From positions 1-64,000 of the forward strand of contig JBLMWU010000243.1 in NCBI GenBank assembly GCA_050257395.1: 64,000 nt of DNA. The letters are read 5' to 3'. Below the pieces are notes generated by a model. It saw nothing but the letters and a program-made list of their open reading frames with translations, did no database searches and was not told the origin of the DNA. The translations under genes and the position numbers were made by a program. This DNA comes from JAIRTY01 sp050257395. Lineage in GTDB: Bacteria > Actinomycetota > Actinomycetes > Streptosporangiales > Streptosporangiaceae. Positions 15,627-24,090 of the stretch are shown here, in pieces (positions within the stretch are counted from its first letter, which is position 1; every line of letters starts with the position of its first letter).

Positions 15627-16392
15627 CCACCGCCGGGGGATCCTCGGCTGGGGCGCCGCCCTGGCGCTGCTGGCCATCATGGACCTGGCGGTGTTCCCCA
15701 CGGTGCACAGCCAGGCGGGCCAGATGCAGCAGGTCCTCAAGGCTTACCCGGAGGCGCTCAAGGCGATGTTCGGGCTCGGCGCCGACTTCGGCACCGGGCC
15801 GGGATACTTCGACGCCGAGTTCTTCTCGTTCCTGGGGCCGATGGTGGTGCTGGCGATCGGGATCGGCTTCGGGGCGGGCGCGACCGCGACGGAAGAGGAA
15901 CGGGGAACCATCGACTGGCTCCTGTCCGCGCCGCTGAGCCGGGCCCGGGTGATGCTGGAGAAGAGCCTGGGCGTGCTGGCGGCCGTGCTGGCCGCCGGCC
16001 TGGCCCTGGCGGCCGTGCTGCTCATCGGGTCCCCGGCCGGCGGGCTCGGCCTCAGCATCGGCGGGATCTTCGCCGCGTGCGCCACCCTGGTCCTGCTCGG
16101 CTGGGTGTATGCCGCGATCGCGCTGGCGGCGGGCGCCGCCACCGGGCACCGCTGGGCCGCCACCGGGGTCGCCGTGGGCCTGGGCCTGGCTGGCTACCTG
16201 CTGACCTCGCTGGCCCGGATCGTGCCAGGACTGGAGTCCTGGCGCTGGCTGTCCCCGTTCACCTGGTACGCGTCCGGCGACGCCCTGCGCGGCACCATGC
16301 ACGCGGGCTACCTGGCCGCCCTCGCCGCGACCACGCTGGCCTGCCTGGCCGTGGCCGTCGTCACCTTCCGGCGCCGCGACCTCGGCACCTGA
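15583..16392 (+). CDS. ABC-2 family exporter permease
   Basis: A 269-residue membrane protein with about six helices. It begins VLPVAAKTLRDHRRGILGW and contains the EEERGTIDWLLSAPLSRARV cytoplasmic motif typical of ABC-2 and NatB-like permeases, where the acidic segment couples to the ATPase. The start is GTG 15583 or ATG 15592, both inside the end of the ATPase gene. It converges on the GH8 gene with a 19-bp gap. Confidence 0.87.
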   Translation: MTVMVLPVAAKTLRDHRRGILGWGAALALLAIMDLAVFPTVHSQAGQMQQVLKAYPEALKAMFGLGADFGTGPGYFDAEFFSFLGPMVVLAIGIGFGAGATATEEERGTIDWLLSAPLSRARVMLEKSLGVLAAVLAAGLALAAVLLIGSPAGGLGLSIGGIFAACATLVLLGWVYAAIALAAGAATGHRWAATGVAVGLGLAGYLLTSLARIVPGLESWRWLSPFTWYASGDALRGTMHAGYLAALAATTLACLAVAVVTFRRRDLGT

Positions 16393-16411
16393 CCGGAGGC
16401 CGCGGGGCGGG

Positions 16412-17524
16412 TCAGCAGGCCTGGCCGAGCGGGCCGGTCAGCAGGGCCGGGCCGAGGGCGGCCCAGGCGCCGCCGTAGTAGGTCGGATGGCTGCGCTGAT
16501 CGTGACCGGCCTGCCGCAGCAGCCGCTGGCTGACCCGCGGCTGGCCGGCCGCCCGGGCGGCCGCGGCCGCCGCCACCAGCGGCAGCGGGGCCGGCGCAGG
16601 GTCGAGCACGGCTCCGTCGGGATGCAGCGCCTGCGCCTGGCTGCGCCCGGCCGGGCGCAGCAGCGCCCACCAGCGGGCAGCCAGGCCCCGGGCCCGCGGG
16701 TCGCACGAGGCCGCGAACCAGGCGACCGTCCGCTGGGCGTCCAGGCCGTACTGGGTCTGCGGCTGGCTGCCGTCCGGCGCGGGCTCCGGCGCCAGTCCCC
16801 CGGCGGCGGTCAGTTTCGCCCAGTCGGGCGGCAGCGCCCTGCCACCCCCGGTCAGCCGCCCGGCCAGCGCCACGGCACCGGCTGCCAGCCGCTGCCACCG
16901 GCTGTCGCCCGTGAGCCGGGCCAGGCCGGTCAGCGCGGGCAGCGCCCAGTAGCTGGGGTCGAGGCTGGCCGGGCGGCCGGTGGCCCACGGCCCGGCGGCC
17001 AGCACCGGGACGCCGCCCGGTCCTGTTGTCACCTCGTGCGCCAGCACGGCAGCGGCCACCCGCCGGCCGTCCCGGTGCCGGGCGGCGGCATCCGGCCCGT
17101 GGTAGCGCAGCAGCGCCCAGGCCATGAGCAGGTCGGCGTCGCTGGCGGCCTGCTGGCTGAGCTGCCGCCCGGCCGCGCTGGCGTGATAGGCGAACAGCCC
17201 GCTGGGCAGCTGCAGGTGCGTGCGGGTCCACTGCCAGATCCGGCCGAATTCGGCGGGCTTCCCGGCGACCTCGGCCAGCAGCAGGCCGTAGGCCTGGCCC
17301 TCGCTCACCGTGTCGCCGCCCTGATCCGGGCGCGTCACCCTGCCGTCCGGCCGGGCGAACGCGTCCAGGAACCCCGAAGCTCTGCCCCGCGTGGCCGGGG
17401 AACCGCCTGCCGCGGTCGCACCCGAGCAGGCGGTCACGGGAAGGGCGGCCAGCAGGCACAGCGCGGGAACGGCGGCCGTAGACCGCCAGCACCACGGCGA
17501 TGACCGCCATGGCCAGGCCGACAA
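16412..17524 (-). CDS. Glycoside hydrolase family 8 lipoprotein
   Basis: A beta-1,4-glucanase-type (alpha/alpha)6 enzyme, exported. GH8 landmarks: the general-acid Glu in DTVSEGQAYGLLLA, the Asp in ASDADLLMAWALL, and the late GLDAQRTVAWFAA. A lipobox-like VPALCLLAALPVTACSG suggests a lipid-anchored product. The 5' end is doubtful: the longest frame begins with TTG at 17524 without a Shine-Dalgarno. The adjacent frame (ATG 17606) instead encodes a convincing transmembrane helix (LTAAIVGLAMAVIAVVLAVYG) that runs out of frame just before the lipobox. A frameshift near 17450-17470 or overlapping genes are both possible. It converges on the ABC permease. Confidence 0.8.
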   Translation of the reverse strand: MSAWPWRSSPWCWRSTAAVPALCLLAALPVTACSGATAAGGSPATRGRASGFLDAFARPDGRVTRPDQGGDTVSEGQAYGLLLAEVAGKPAEFGRIWQWTRTHLQLPSGLFAYHASAAGRQLSQQAASDADLLMAWALLRYHGPDAAARHRDGRRVAAAVLAHEVTTGPGGVPVLAAGPWATGRPASLDPSYWALPALTGLARLTGDSRWQRLAAGAVALAGRLTGGGRALPPDWAKLTAAGGLAPEPAPDGSQPQTQYGLDAQRTVAWFAASCDPRARGLAARWWALLRPAGRSQAQALHPDGAVLDPAPAPLPLVAAAAAARAAGQPRVSQRLLRQAGHDQRSHPTYYGGAWAALGPALLTGPLGQAC

Positions 17525-17881
17525 TGGCGGCGGTCAACGAGTTGCTGGCGCTCTGCCACGGTAAGGCCGGGCGATGCGCGGCGGCCTGCTGCGCGCTGGG
17601 TTGCATCCGATGACGTAGCTTGCACGCACCGTATCCCTTCAGGAGCGTCGCCAACTCCAGGTCCGTCGGAGCAGCAACACGGATATATACGAACATGCTA
17701 GCGAATCAGATGCCTTGTTCCGCTGGCTTTGCTGACACTTCGCGGGAAACTGTCCCCACACACGAGGGGCCCGGCCAGGAGCCGCAGGAACCAGGGTGCA
17801 GTTGCGTCCACTTCCCGGGGTGATAGGCGTACAAGATGGGCGTGTGGCCAGCCGGCGACGTGCAAGCCCTGAGGGGGCGCG
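17525..17881. other. Gap between GH8 and molybdenum hydroxylase genes
   Basis: This 357-bp spacer separates divergent genes. On the minus strand it holds the out-of-frame helix-coding segment discussed under GH8 (ATG at 17606). Around 17680-17700 there is an AT-rich stretch with TATATA that could serve a promoter. A 67-residue plus-strand frame at 17620-17823 has no family features and is not called. GAGGGGG precedes the GTG start at 17882. Confidence 0.5.
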
Positions 17882-18454
17882 GTGAGTGAGCGAGCAGAGA
17901 TCACGATCACCGTCAACGGTGAGATTCACCAGGCCGCGCCGGAGACAGGGCAGAGCCTGCTGGAGCTGCTGCGGGAGGACCTGGGGATCACCGGGCCCAA
18001 GCTCGGCTGCGGCGAGGGAGCGTGCGGCGCGTGCACGGTGCTGCTCGGCGGGCGGCCCGTGACCGCCTGCACGGTCCCGGCCGCGGACGCGGCGGGCCAG
18101 CAGGTGACGACCGTGGAAGGGCTCGCCGGGGACGGTGTGCTGCACCCGGTGCAGCAGGCGTGGCTGGAGACCGGCGCGCTGCAGTGCGGGTACTGCACGC
18201 CCGGCTGGCTGACCGCGGCCGCCGCGCTGCTCGCCGGGACCGCCCGCCCCAGTGACGAGCGCATCGCGGCCGCGCTCGGCGGCCACATCTGCCGCTGCTG
18301 CACCTACCCGCGGATCCGGCGGGCCGTGCACCGCGCAGCCGAGCTGATGGACCAGCCGGAGCTGCTGCAGCCGGTCCCGGCGGACGCCGGGACCGGCTGC
18401 AGGCACGGCGCAGGCCGCCGGGGGGCCGCCGTGGGACCAGGTGCCCGCCGATGA
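17882..18454 (+). CDS. 2Fe-2S subunit of a xanthine-dehydrogenase/isoquinoline-oxidoreductase-type enzyme
   Basis: A 190-residue iron-sulfur subunit of a molybdenum hydroxylase. The plant-type cluster motif GCGEGACGACTVLL and the second cluster motif CGYCTPGWL ... GGHICRCCTYPRIRRAV are complete. The last ~30 residues (after VPADAGTG) leave the expected sequence. The alternative frame from that point reads TAQAAGGPPWDQVPADERRYF, which resembles the continuation into the large subunit, so the 3' end may be frameshifted. The GTG start has GAGGGGG upstream. Its catalytic partner downstream is a pseudogene, so this protein is probably non-functional unless it pairs with a subunit encoded elsewhere. 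Confidence 0.8.
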   Translation: MSERAEITITVNGEIHQAAPETGQSLLELLREDLGITGPKLGCGEGACGACTVLLGGRPVTACTVPAADAAGQQVTTVEGLAGDGVLHPVQQAWLETGALQCGYCTPGWLTAAAALLAGTARPSDERIAAALGGHICRCCTYPRIRRAVHRAAELMDQPELLQPVPADAGTGCRHGAGRRGAAVGPGARR

Positions 18455-19503
18455 GCGGCGGTACTTCCCGGCGCTGCCGGACGGGCTGACCGTGTGGGCC
18501 GGCACCTCCACCCCGTTCCGGGCCCGCAGCGAGCTGGCGGACGTGCTGGCGGTACCGGAGGCGGACATCCAGGTGATCGTGCCGGACTTCGGCGGCAAGC
18601 ACGGAGCCAGCGTGGCGCTGGAGGCGGCCCGGCTGGCCCGGGCCGCTGGCCGCCCGGTCCGGGTGCAGTGGACGCGGGAGGAGGAGTTCCGCTGGGCCTA
18701 CCTGCGCCCGGCCGCCGTCATCGACGTGGCGAGCAGCGCGGACGAGTCCGGCCAGCTCACCGGGTGGTCGTTCACCAATATCAATTCCGGGCAGGCCGGG
18801 ATCATGACCCCGTACCGGGCCGGGGCGCAGCGCATCGTGTTCCAGCCGGTCCGCTCGCCGCTGCCGCAGGGCTCCTACCGCGCGCTGGCCGCCACCGCGA
18901 ACCACTTCGCGCGCGAGTCGCACCTGGACGAGCTGGCCCACCTGCTGGGCGCCGACCTGCTCGCGTTCCGCCTGCGCCACCTCGGCGACGACCGGCTCAC
19001 CGCGGTGCTGCGCGCGGCGGCGGGCCGCATCCGCTGGGACCGGGCCGGCGGCCAGGACGGCCGGGGCGTGGGCATCGCCTGCGGCATCGAGAAGGGCGGC
19101 CGGGTGGCCACCGCGGCCGAGGTCGGCGTGGCCCCGGACGGCGCGCTCACGGTGCACCGGCTGGTCACCGCGTTCGACTGCGGGGCGGTGCTGAGCCCCG
19201 GCACCCTCGCCAACCAGGTCGAGGGCGCCACCGTGATGGCCCTCGGCGGGGCGCTCTTCGAGCACATCGACTTCGCGGACGGGCGCATCCTGAACGCGTC
19301 CCTGTCCGCCTACCGGGTCCCGCGGCTTGCGGACGTGCCGGAGGTGGAGGCCGTGCTGCTCGACCGCCCGGACGAGCCGCCGGCCGGCGGTGGCGAGACG
19401 CCGCTGGTGGCGGTGGCCCGCCATCGCGAACGCGGTCTTCAGCGCGGCCGGGATCCGGCTCCGGTCGCTGCCGCTCGCGCCGCAGGGCTCGGTCCGCGGC
19501 TGA
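18441..19503 (+). pseudogene. Molybdopterin-binding large subunit, internally deleted and frameshifted
   Basis: Remnant of an IorB/XdhB-type molybdenum subunit. The first ~15 residues (ERRYFPALPDGLTV) look like a normal start of such subunits. They pass directly into sequence that normally lies several hundred residues further in (VWAGTSTPFRARSELAD, then IVPDFGGKHG), implying an internal deletion of the first Mo-binding region. The C-terminal domain is recognisable (SPLPQGSYRALAATANHFARESHLDELA; FDCGAVLSPGTLANQVEG). Near 19417-19422 the frame breaks: the expected IANAVFSAAGIRLRSLPLAP continues one frame over and reaches TGA at 19501. The protein cannot bind the cofactor normally. Confidence 0.75.
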
Positions 19504-19543
19504 AGCGCCGCGCCGCGGCCCGGTGCGCGGCATCGGGCAGCGG

Positions 19544-20338
19544 CTACCGGGGGAAGTTGCCGGCGATCCGCTCCATCAGCGCGTTGTCTTCCCGGATCTC
19601 CTCGCTGGTCGGCGCCAGTGCGATGATCGCCGCCAGGATGAACGCCAGGATGCTGATGCCGAGGATGAGCGGCAGCAGGAAGGAGGTGGGGCTCGCCCCG
19701 GAGAGCGGGGCGGCGGCGGTGATGCCGGGCGCCCGGGTCACCCCGCAGACGTTGAACGCGGCGATGCCGGTGTAGTGCATCGCGCTGACCGCCACGCCCA
19801 TCACGAGTGCGGCGCCGAGGGTGACCAGCAGCCCCTGCAGCCGCAGCGCGGCCGCGAGCGCCGCGGTGCCCGCGACACAGGCGATCGCCACCGAGGCCGC
19901 CACCAGCGGGATGTTGTAGCGGATCTGGACGTGGTCCACCATCGCCGCCATGCCCAGGTAGTGCATGGCCGCGACGCCGAAGCCGATGACCAGGCCGCCG
20001 GTCAGCAGCGGGCGCAGGCCGCTGCCCATGCCCGCGATGAGCAGGCCGGCGCTGACGACCACCACGGCGATCACCATCGACGCGATGGTGACCGGCACGT
20101 TGTAGCGCAGCGGCTCGCCCGGGATAGTGAAGCCGAGCATGGCGATGAAGTGCATGACCCAGATGCCCGCGGTGCCGATCGCCACCCCGGCGAGCAGCAG
20201 CCACCGCACCCTGGCGGCGCCCTGGTGCGCCTGTGCACGGGTGGCGCACCGCAGGCCGAGGAAACAGCCCAGGAACGAGATCACGTAGGCGAGGAGCGGC
20301 GTGAGCACCCCGTACGAGAAGTTGTGGACTTCGATCAT
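19544..20338 (-). CDS. MHYT-domain integral membrane sensor
   Basis: A seven-helix membrane protein of 264 residues with three MHYT-type motifs (VMHFIAM, AMHYLGM, AMHYTGI) whose Met/His residues are thought to bind a metal, possibly copper, for sensing O2, CO or NO. There is no attached output domain, unlike MHYT-GGDEF proteins. The C-terminal tail (SEEIREDNALMERIAGNFPR) is cytoplasmic. ATG 20338 is chosen because GGAG lies nine bases upstream and the protein then begins just before NFSYG as in relatives; an upstream in-frame ATG lies at 20389. Confidence 0.85.
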   Translation of the reverse strand: MIEVHNFSYGVLTPLLAYVISFLGCFLGLRCATRAQAHQGAARVRWLLLAGVAIGTAGIWVMHFIAMLGFTIPGEPLRYNVPVTIASMVIAVVVVSAGLLIAGMGSGLRPLLTGGLVIGFGVAAMHYLGMAAMVDHVQIRYNIPLVAASVAIACVAGTAALAAALRLQGLLVTLGAALVMGVAVSAMHYTGIAAFNVCGVTRAPGITAAAPLSGASPTSFLLPLILGISILAFILAAIIALAPTSEEIREDNALMERIAGNFPR

Positions 20339-20479
20339 GCGCGAAAACTCCGCTCTGATATCAGGCAAATCACCGTAATCCGCCGACATCCTTGCAGAAT
20401 GTGGCCCGGCCTGACCGGCCTACCGCGAATGCCGTCGGGTTTTTCTCAGCCGTAACCCCGTGCAGCGCGTGACGGCGGG

Positions 20480-21238
20480 TCAGATCTGCATGCCGCCATC
20501 GACCGGGAGTGTGATCCCGGTCACGAACGAGCTGTCCGCGCAGGCCAGGTACAGCACGGAGCGGGCGATCTCCTCGGGGCGGGCGTGCCGCGCCATCGGG
20601 ATCATGGCGTTGAAGAGCTGGGCCGCCATCTCGGCGGGCGCGCCGGTGGCGGTCACCTCGATGTCCCGCTGGAACGCGGTGTCGGTCGGGCCGGGGTGCA
20701 GCGTGTTGACGCGGATCCCGCGCGACACCGCCTCCTTGGCCGCCACCCGCATGAGCCCGACCTGGGCGTGCTTGGCGGTGGCGTAGCCGGCGATGCCCGC
20801 GTCGGCGGTCAGCCCCACCACGCTGGAGTTGATGATCACGCTGCCGCCGTCGGCCAGCAGCGGCAGGCCGTGCTTGAGCACGAGGAACGCCCCCAGCACG
20901 TGCACGTCCAGCACCCGGCGGAAGACGTCGGTGGGGTACTCGGTGATCGGCTTGATGTCGCCCGCGATGCCCGCGTTGGAGAAGAGCACGTCCAGCCGCC
21001 CGAACCGGCCGGCGGCCTGCGCGAGCGCCCCCGCGACCTGGTCCTCCTCAGTGACATCGGTCACGCTCCACTCCACCGACCCCGGGCCCAGCTCGGCCGC
21101 GGCGGCCACCAGCTTGTCCTTGGCCAGGCCGGCCAGGTGCACCCGGGCACCCTCGGCCACGAACAGCCGGGCGGTGGCCAGGCCGATCCCGCTCTCGCCG
21201 CCGGTGATGAACGCGACCTTGTCAGCTAGCCGGGGCAT
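20480..21238 (-). CDS. Short-chain dehydrogenase/reductase
   Basis: A 252-residue classical SDR. It has the cofactor motif TGGESGIG, NAG in LFSNAGIAG, catalytic Ser in INSSVVG, and YATAK (YxxxK), with the usual VNTLHPGPTDT after the active site. The Ala/Leu-rich stretch after the second strand, without Asp at the usual place, does not settle NAD versus NADP. The start ATG 21238 lies 17 bp inside the end of the ThDP enzyme gene. It is the last gene of the Liv-type transporter operon. It probably oxidises or reduces an intermediate of the imported aromatic or branched acid; the exact substrate is unknown. Confidence 0.87.
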   Translation of the reverse strand: MPRLADKVAFITGGESGIGLATARLFVAEGARVHLAGLAKDKLVAAAAELGPGSVEWSVTDVTEEDQVAGALAQAAGRFGRLDVLFSNAGIAGDIKPITEYPTDVFRRVLDVHVLGAFLVLKHGLPLLADGGSVIINSSVVGLTADAGIAGYATAKHAQVGLMRVAAKEAVSRGIRVNTLHPGPTDTAFQRDIEVTATGAPAEMAAQLFNAMIPMARHARPEEIARSVLYLACADSSFVTGITLPVDGGMQI

Positions 21239-23009
21239 TCCTGTCCTCTTTCTGCCCGGGCCGGCCCGGAGCGCTTCCGTGGTGTTCGACCGATGGCACG
21301 TGCACGCTGATGACCGCCGGCCGGCCGGCCCGCACCTGCCCGAGGGCGGTGACGAGGGCGTCCGGCAGCAGTGCCGCGTCGGTGACGGTGACGCCATGCG
21401 CCCCGCCGGCGGCCGCCGCCACCCCGGGCAGGTCCGCCTCGGGCGCGAACCCGGCGGCGAACCGGCCGGCCGCCTCGCCGCCGGGGTGCACGGCGACCGT
21501 GGACACCCACGGCGCCTTCCAGCCCCGGTTGTCGAAGATGACCGTGAGCGAGGGCGCCTGGTAGCGGCGCGCCATCCACTGGGCCGACGAGGGCACCCCG
21601 AACAGGTACGACCCATCGCCGACCAGGCTGACCACGGTCCGGCCGGGATCGGCCAGCTTGGCCCCGACGGCCGCCCCGCCCGCCCAGCCCAGCGACCCGC
21701 CGCCGCTGCCGATGAGGGAGCCCGGCCGGCCGGCCCGCAGGTGCTCGCAGACGACGTCGTAGTTGGTGATGGCCTCGCTGAGCACGAGTGCGTCCGGCCC
21801 GATCGCGTCCCGCACGCACGCCACCAGGTAGGCGGGGGTGATCGTGCCGTCGCCGGCGGGCTGCTCCAGGGCGTCCCAGCCGGCCCGCTGGGCGTCGTGC
21901 CGGGCGGCCACCCGCGCCGCGCGGGCGGCGACCGCGGCCGCGTCCAGCCGGCCGCGCTCAGCCAGCCTGCCGGTGATCTGCGCGACCGCGGTGGCCAGGT
22001 CCGCGCGGGCGTAGCGGGTGGCGGGCACGTGCCACAGCGGCATCTGCTCCTTGACCGGGTCGATGTCGACCACGAAGATCCGGGCGCCGGGCGCGGGCCG
22101 GTTGCCGGCCGGGATCCAGGGCACGTCGCTGCCCAGCACCAGCACCACGTCGGCCTCGGCCAGCAGCGGGTTCTGCGCCCTGGTCCACTGGTAGCCGCAG
22201 TGCAGCGGGTGGCTGGCGGGGAAGTTCATCCGCATCGGCACCGACTCGACCACCGGTATCGCGGCCAGCTCGGCCAGCCGCATCAGCTCGCCGACCGCGG
22301 CCGGGTCCCGGCCCAGGTAGGAGGTGACCACCAGCGGCGCGGCCGCGCTCTCCAGGGCGGCCGCGATCTCGTCGGCCACCGCCGGCGCGAGCGCCGCCGG
22401 GGCGACCGGGCTCCACCACGCGGACTGGTCCGGCTGCGGCTCGAGCGGCTCCTCCATCACCTCGCGGGTGGCGACCAGGTAGGCCGGGCCGGCCGGCTCG
22501 CTGCGGGCGATCTGCATCGCCCGGTGCACGATCTGCTTGGCGTTGCGGCCGGTGCGCACCTCGTTGTCGTACTTGACATAACCGCGCACGATGCCGCGCT
22601 GGTCGGCGGTGTCCTGCAGCCAGTGGATGAACTCGGTGCGGCTGCCCGGCAGCTCCCCCTCCTGGGTCGCCGGGGTCAGGCCCGCCACGATGAGGACCGG
22701 CACCCGGCCGCGCGACACGTTGTGCACGGCGCCGCCGAGATTCTGGGTGCCGCATTCCACGTGCACCAGCACGGCCTGCGGCTGCCCGCTGACCTGGGCG
22801 TAGCCCTGGGCGGCCGACAGCGCCACGAACTCGTGCGGGCACAGCAGCAGTTCCGGGAAGCGGCTGGTCTCGCCGGCCGCCTCTGCCTGCGCGTAGGCCT
22901 CGATGATGCCCGAGTGGTCGCTGCCCAGGTTCGCGAACAGGTACCGCGCGCCGGCCTCGCGGATCGCCTCCAGCATGGCGACGCTGGTGGTGTAGCGCAG
23001 GCCTGCCAT
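21222..23009 (-). CDS. Thiamine-diphosphate-dependent decarboxylase/lyase (acetolactate-synthase-like)
   Basis: A 595-residue ThDP enzyme of the acetohydroxyacid synthase / benzoylformate decarboxylase superfamily. The PYR-domain catalytic Glu is in CPHEFVALSAAQGYAQ. The ThDP/Mg motif is VGDGSYLFGVPSSAQWMARR ending at N in IFDNRGW. The GTHNLGGAVHN-type loop appears as CGTQNLGGAVHN. The ATG at 23009 has GGGGGAGGGG eight bases upstream. It sits four bases after the LivM stop. Its place between a Liv-type importer and an SDR argues for catabolism of a 2-oxo acid or an aromatic equivalent rather than valine synthesis. This is inference; related uncharacterised ThDP proteins are common in Actinobacteria. 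Confidence 0.85.
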   Translation of the reverse strand: MAGLRYTTSVAMLEAIREAGARYLFANLGSDHSGIIEAYAQAEAAGETSRFPELLLCPHEFVALSAAQGYAQVSGQPQAVLVHVECGTQNLGGAVHNVSRGRVPVLIVAGLTPATQEGELPGSRTEFIHWLQDTADQRGIVRGYVKYDNEVRTGRNAKQIVHRAMQIARSEPAGPAYLVATREVMEEPLEPQPDQSAWWSPVAPAALAPAVADEIAAALESAAAPLVVTSYLGRDPAAVGELMRLAELAAIPVVESVPMRMNFPASHPLHCGYQWTRAQNPLLAEADVVLVLGSDVPWIPAGNRPAPGARIFVVDIDPVKEQMPLWHVPATRYARADLATAVAQITGRLAERGRLDAAAVAARAARVAARHDAQRAGWDALEQPAGDGTITPAYLVACVRDAIGPDALVLSEAITNYDVVCEHLRAGRPGSLIGSGGGSLGWAGGAAVGAKLADPGRTVVSLVGDGSYLFGVPSSAQWMARRYQAPSLTVIFDNRGWKAPWVSTVAVHPGGEAAGRFAAGFAPEADLPGVAAAAGGAHGVTVTDAALLPDALVTALGQVRAGRPAVISVHVPSVEHHGSAPGRPGQKEDRNAPAS

Positions 23010-23013
23010 GGCG

Positions 23014-24081
23014 TCAGCCCCTCCCCCGCCTGCGCCCCGCGGCCTGCCCGGTGCGGTAGCCGACCGGCAGCAGCGACCAGCCGCGCGGGGCCGCGATGGT
23101 CCCCCACAGCCCGCCGGGCATGGTGAGCACCACGGCCACGGCCATCCCGCCGAGCGCGACCAGGTACCACACGCCGTACCTGGCGAACTCCTGCTGCACG
23201 AGGAAGAAGATGACCGCGCCGATGACCGGGCCCTCCATGGTGCCGAGGCCGCCGATGACCACCATGAACAGCATGTCGGCGCTGTAGCTGATGTTGAAGA
23301 TGGTGCCCGGGTCGGTGTACAGGCTGCTGATGAGCAGCATCCCGCCCACCGCGCCGAACCCGAGCGCCGCGATGAGATAGGCGGCCCAGCGGGTGCGCCC
23401 GACCTCCACGCCCACCGCTGCCGCGGCCGCGGGCTCGTCGCGGGTCGCCCTGCTGTCCAGCCCGAAACGGCTGCGCACCAGCAGGTAGACCCCGGCGACG
23501 CAGATCACCATGAGCAGCAGCGCCGCCCAGTAGGTGTAGGCGTTGCGCAGCACCGGCGTCATCGCGGACAGCTGCGGCAGGCTCACCCCGGTGCCGCCGC
23601 CCAGCCACTGCTGGTTGGTGACGTACAGGTACAGGCACTCGGCCACCACCCAGGTGGCCACCGCGAAGTAGCCGCCGGCCAGCGAGCGCAGCAGGGCGAA
23701 GACCGGGATGGCGGCGACCGCGCAGCCGAGCGCGCCGGCCGCCACCGCGAGGAACGGGCTGACCCCGCTCTTGGCGACCAGGTACACGAGGTAGGCGCCG
23801 ATGCCCAGGTACGCCTGCTGCCCGAAGGAGATCATGCCGGCGTACCCGGCGAGCAGGTTCCACAGCGCGGCCATGCTGACGAACAGGAACAGGGTGATGA
23901 GCGCCTGCGTGATGCCGACCCCCGCGAGGTAGGGCAGCGCCGCGAGCAGCACCACCGTCACCGCCGAGGTGGCCGACGTCACGGTCGCGGACCTGCTCCA
24001 CCGGGTCACCCGCACGCCGGCACCCGGGCCCGTCATCACCGGACTGGCCAGCGGGGCGCCGGCCGGGTTGGGTGTCATCAT
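23014..24081 (-). CDS. livM: Branched-chain-amino-acid-type ABC permease (LivM)
   Basis: A 355-residue inner-membrane permease with about ten helices. The LivM hallmark is NLLAGYAGMISFGQQAYLGIGAY, followed by IGGLGTMEGPVIGAVIFF near the end. The start is ATG 24081 or 24078; GGGAGG sits one or four bases upstream, so 24078 is the better spaced. It follows livH by 9 bp. In this operon it most likely imports an aromatic or other carboxylic acid rather than branched-chain amino acids. Confidence 0.9.
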   Translation of the reverse strand: MMTPNPAGAPLASPVMTGPGAGVRVTRWSRSATVTSATSAVTVVLLAALPYLAGVGITQALITLFLFVSMAALWNLLAGYAGMISFGQQAYLGIGAYLVYLVAKSGVSPFLAVAAGALGCAVAAIPVFALLRSLAGGYFAVATWVVAECLYLYVTNQQWLGGGTGVSLPQLSAMTPVLRNAYTYWAALLLMVICVAGVYLLVRSRFGLDSRATRDEPAAAAAVGVEVGRTRWAAYLIAALGFGAVGGMLLISSLYTDPGTIFNISYSADMLFMVVIGGLGTMEGPVIGAVIFFLVQQEFARYGVWYLVALGGMAVAVVLTMPGGLWGTIAAPRGWSLLPVGYRTGQAAGRRRGRG

Positions 24082-24090
24082 GCCTCCCTG

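Noticed and set aside
16308..17696. 462-residue minus-strand frame overlapping the GH8 gene
   Set aside because: Only its first ~60 residues look protein-like; the rest is Arg/Pro/Gly-rich shadow of the GH8 frame. The helix part is discussed as a frame conflict instead.
17620..17823. 67-residue plus-strand frame in the GH8/hydroxylase spacer
   Set aside because: No Shine-Dalgarno, no domain, and it overlaps likely promoter sequence.
18494..20455. 653-residue plus-strand frame
   Set aside because: It crosses the large-subunit pseudogene in the wrong frame and then the antisense of the MHYT gene; low-complexity Arg/Gly/His composition.
21222..23009. ThDP enzyme as the valine-pathway acetolactate synthase
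   Set aside because: There is no regulatory small subunit or ilvC nearby, and it sits in a catabolic import operon; a catabolic lyase or decarboxylase is more likely, though not proven.
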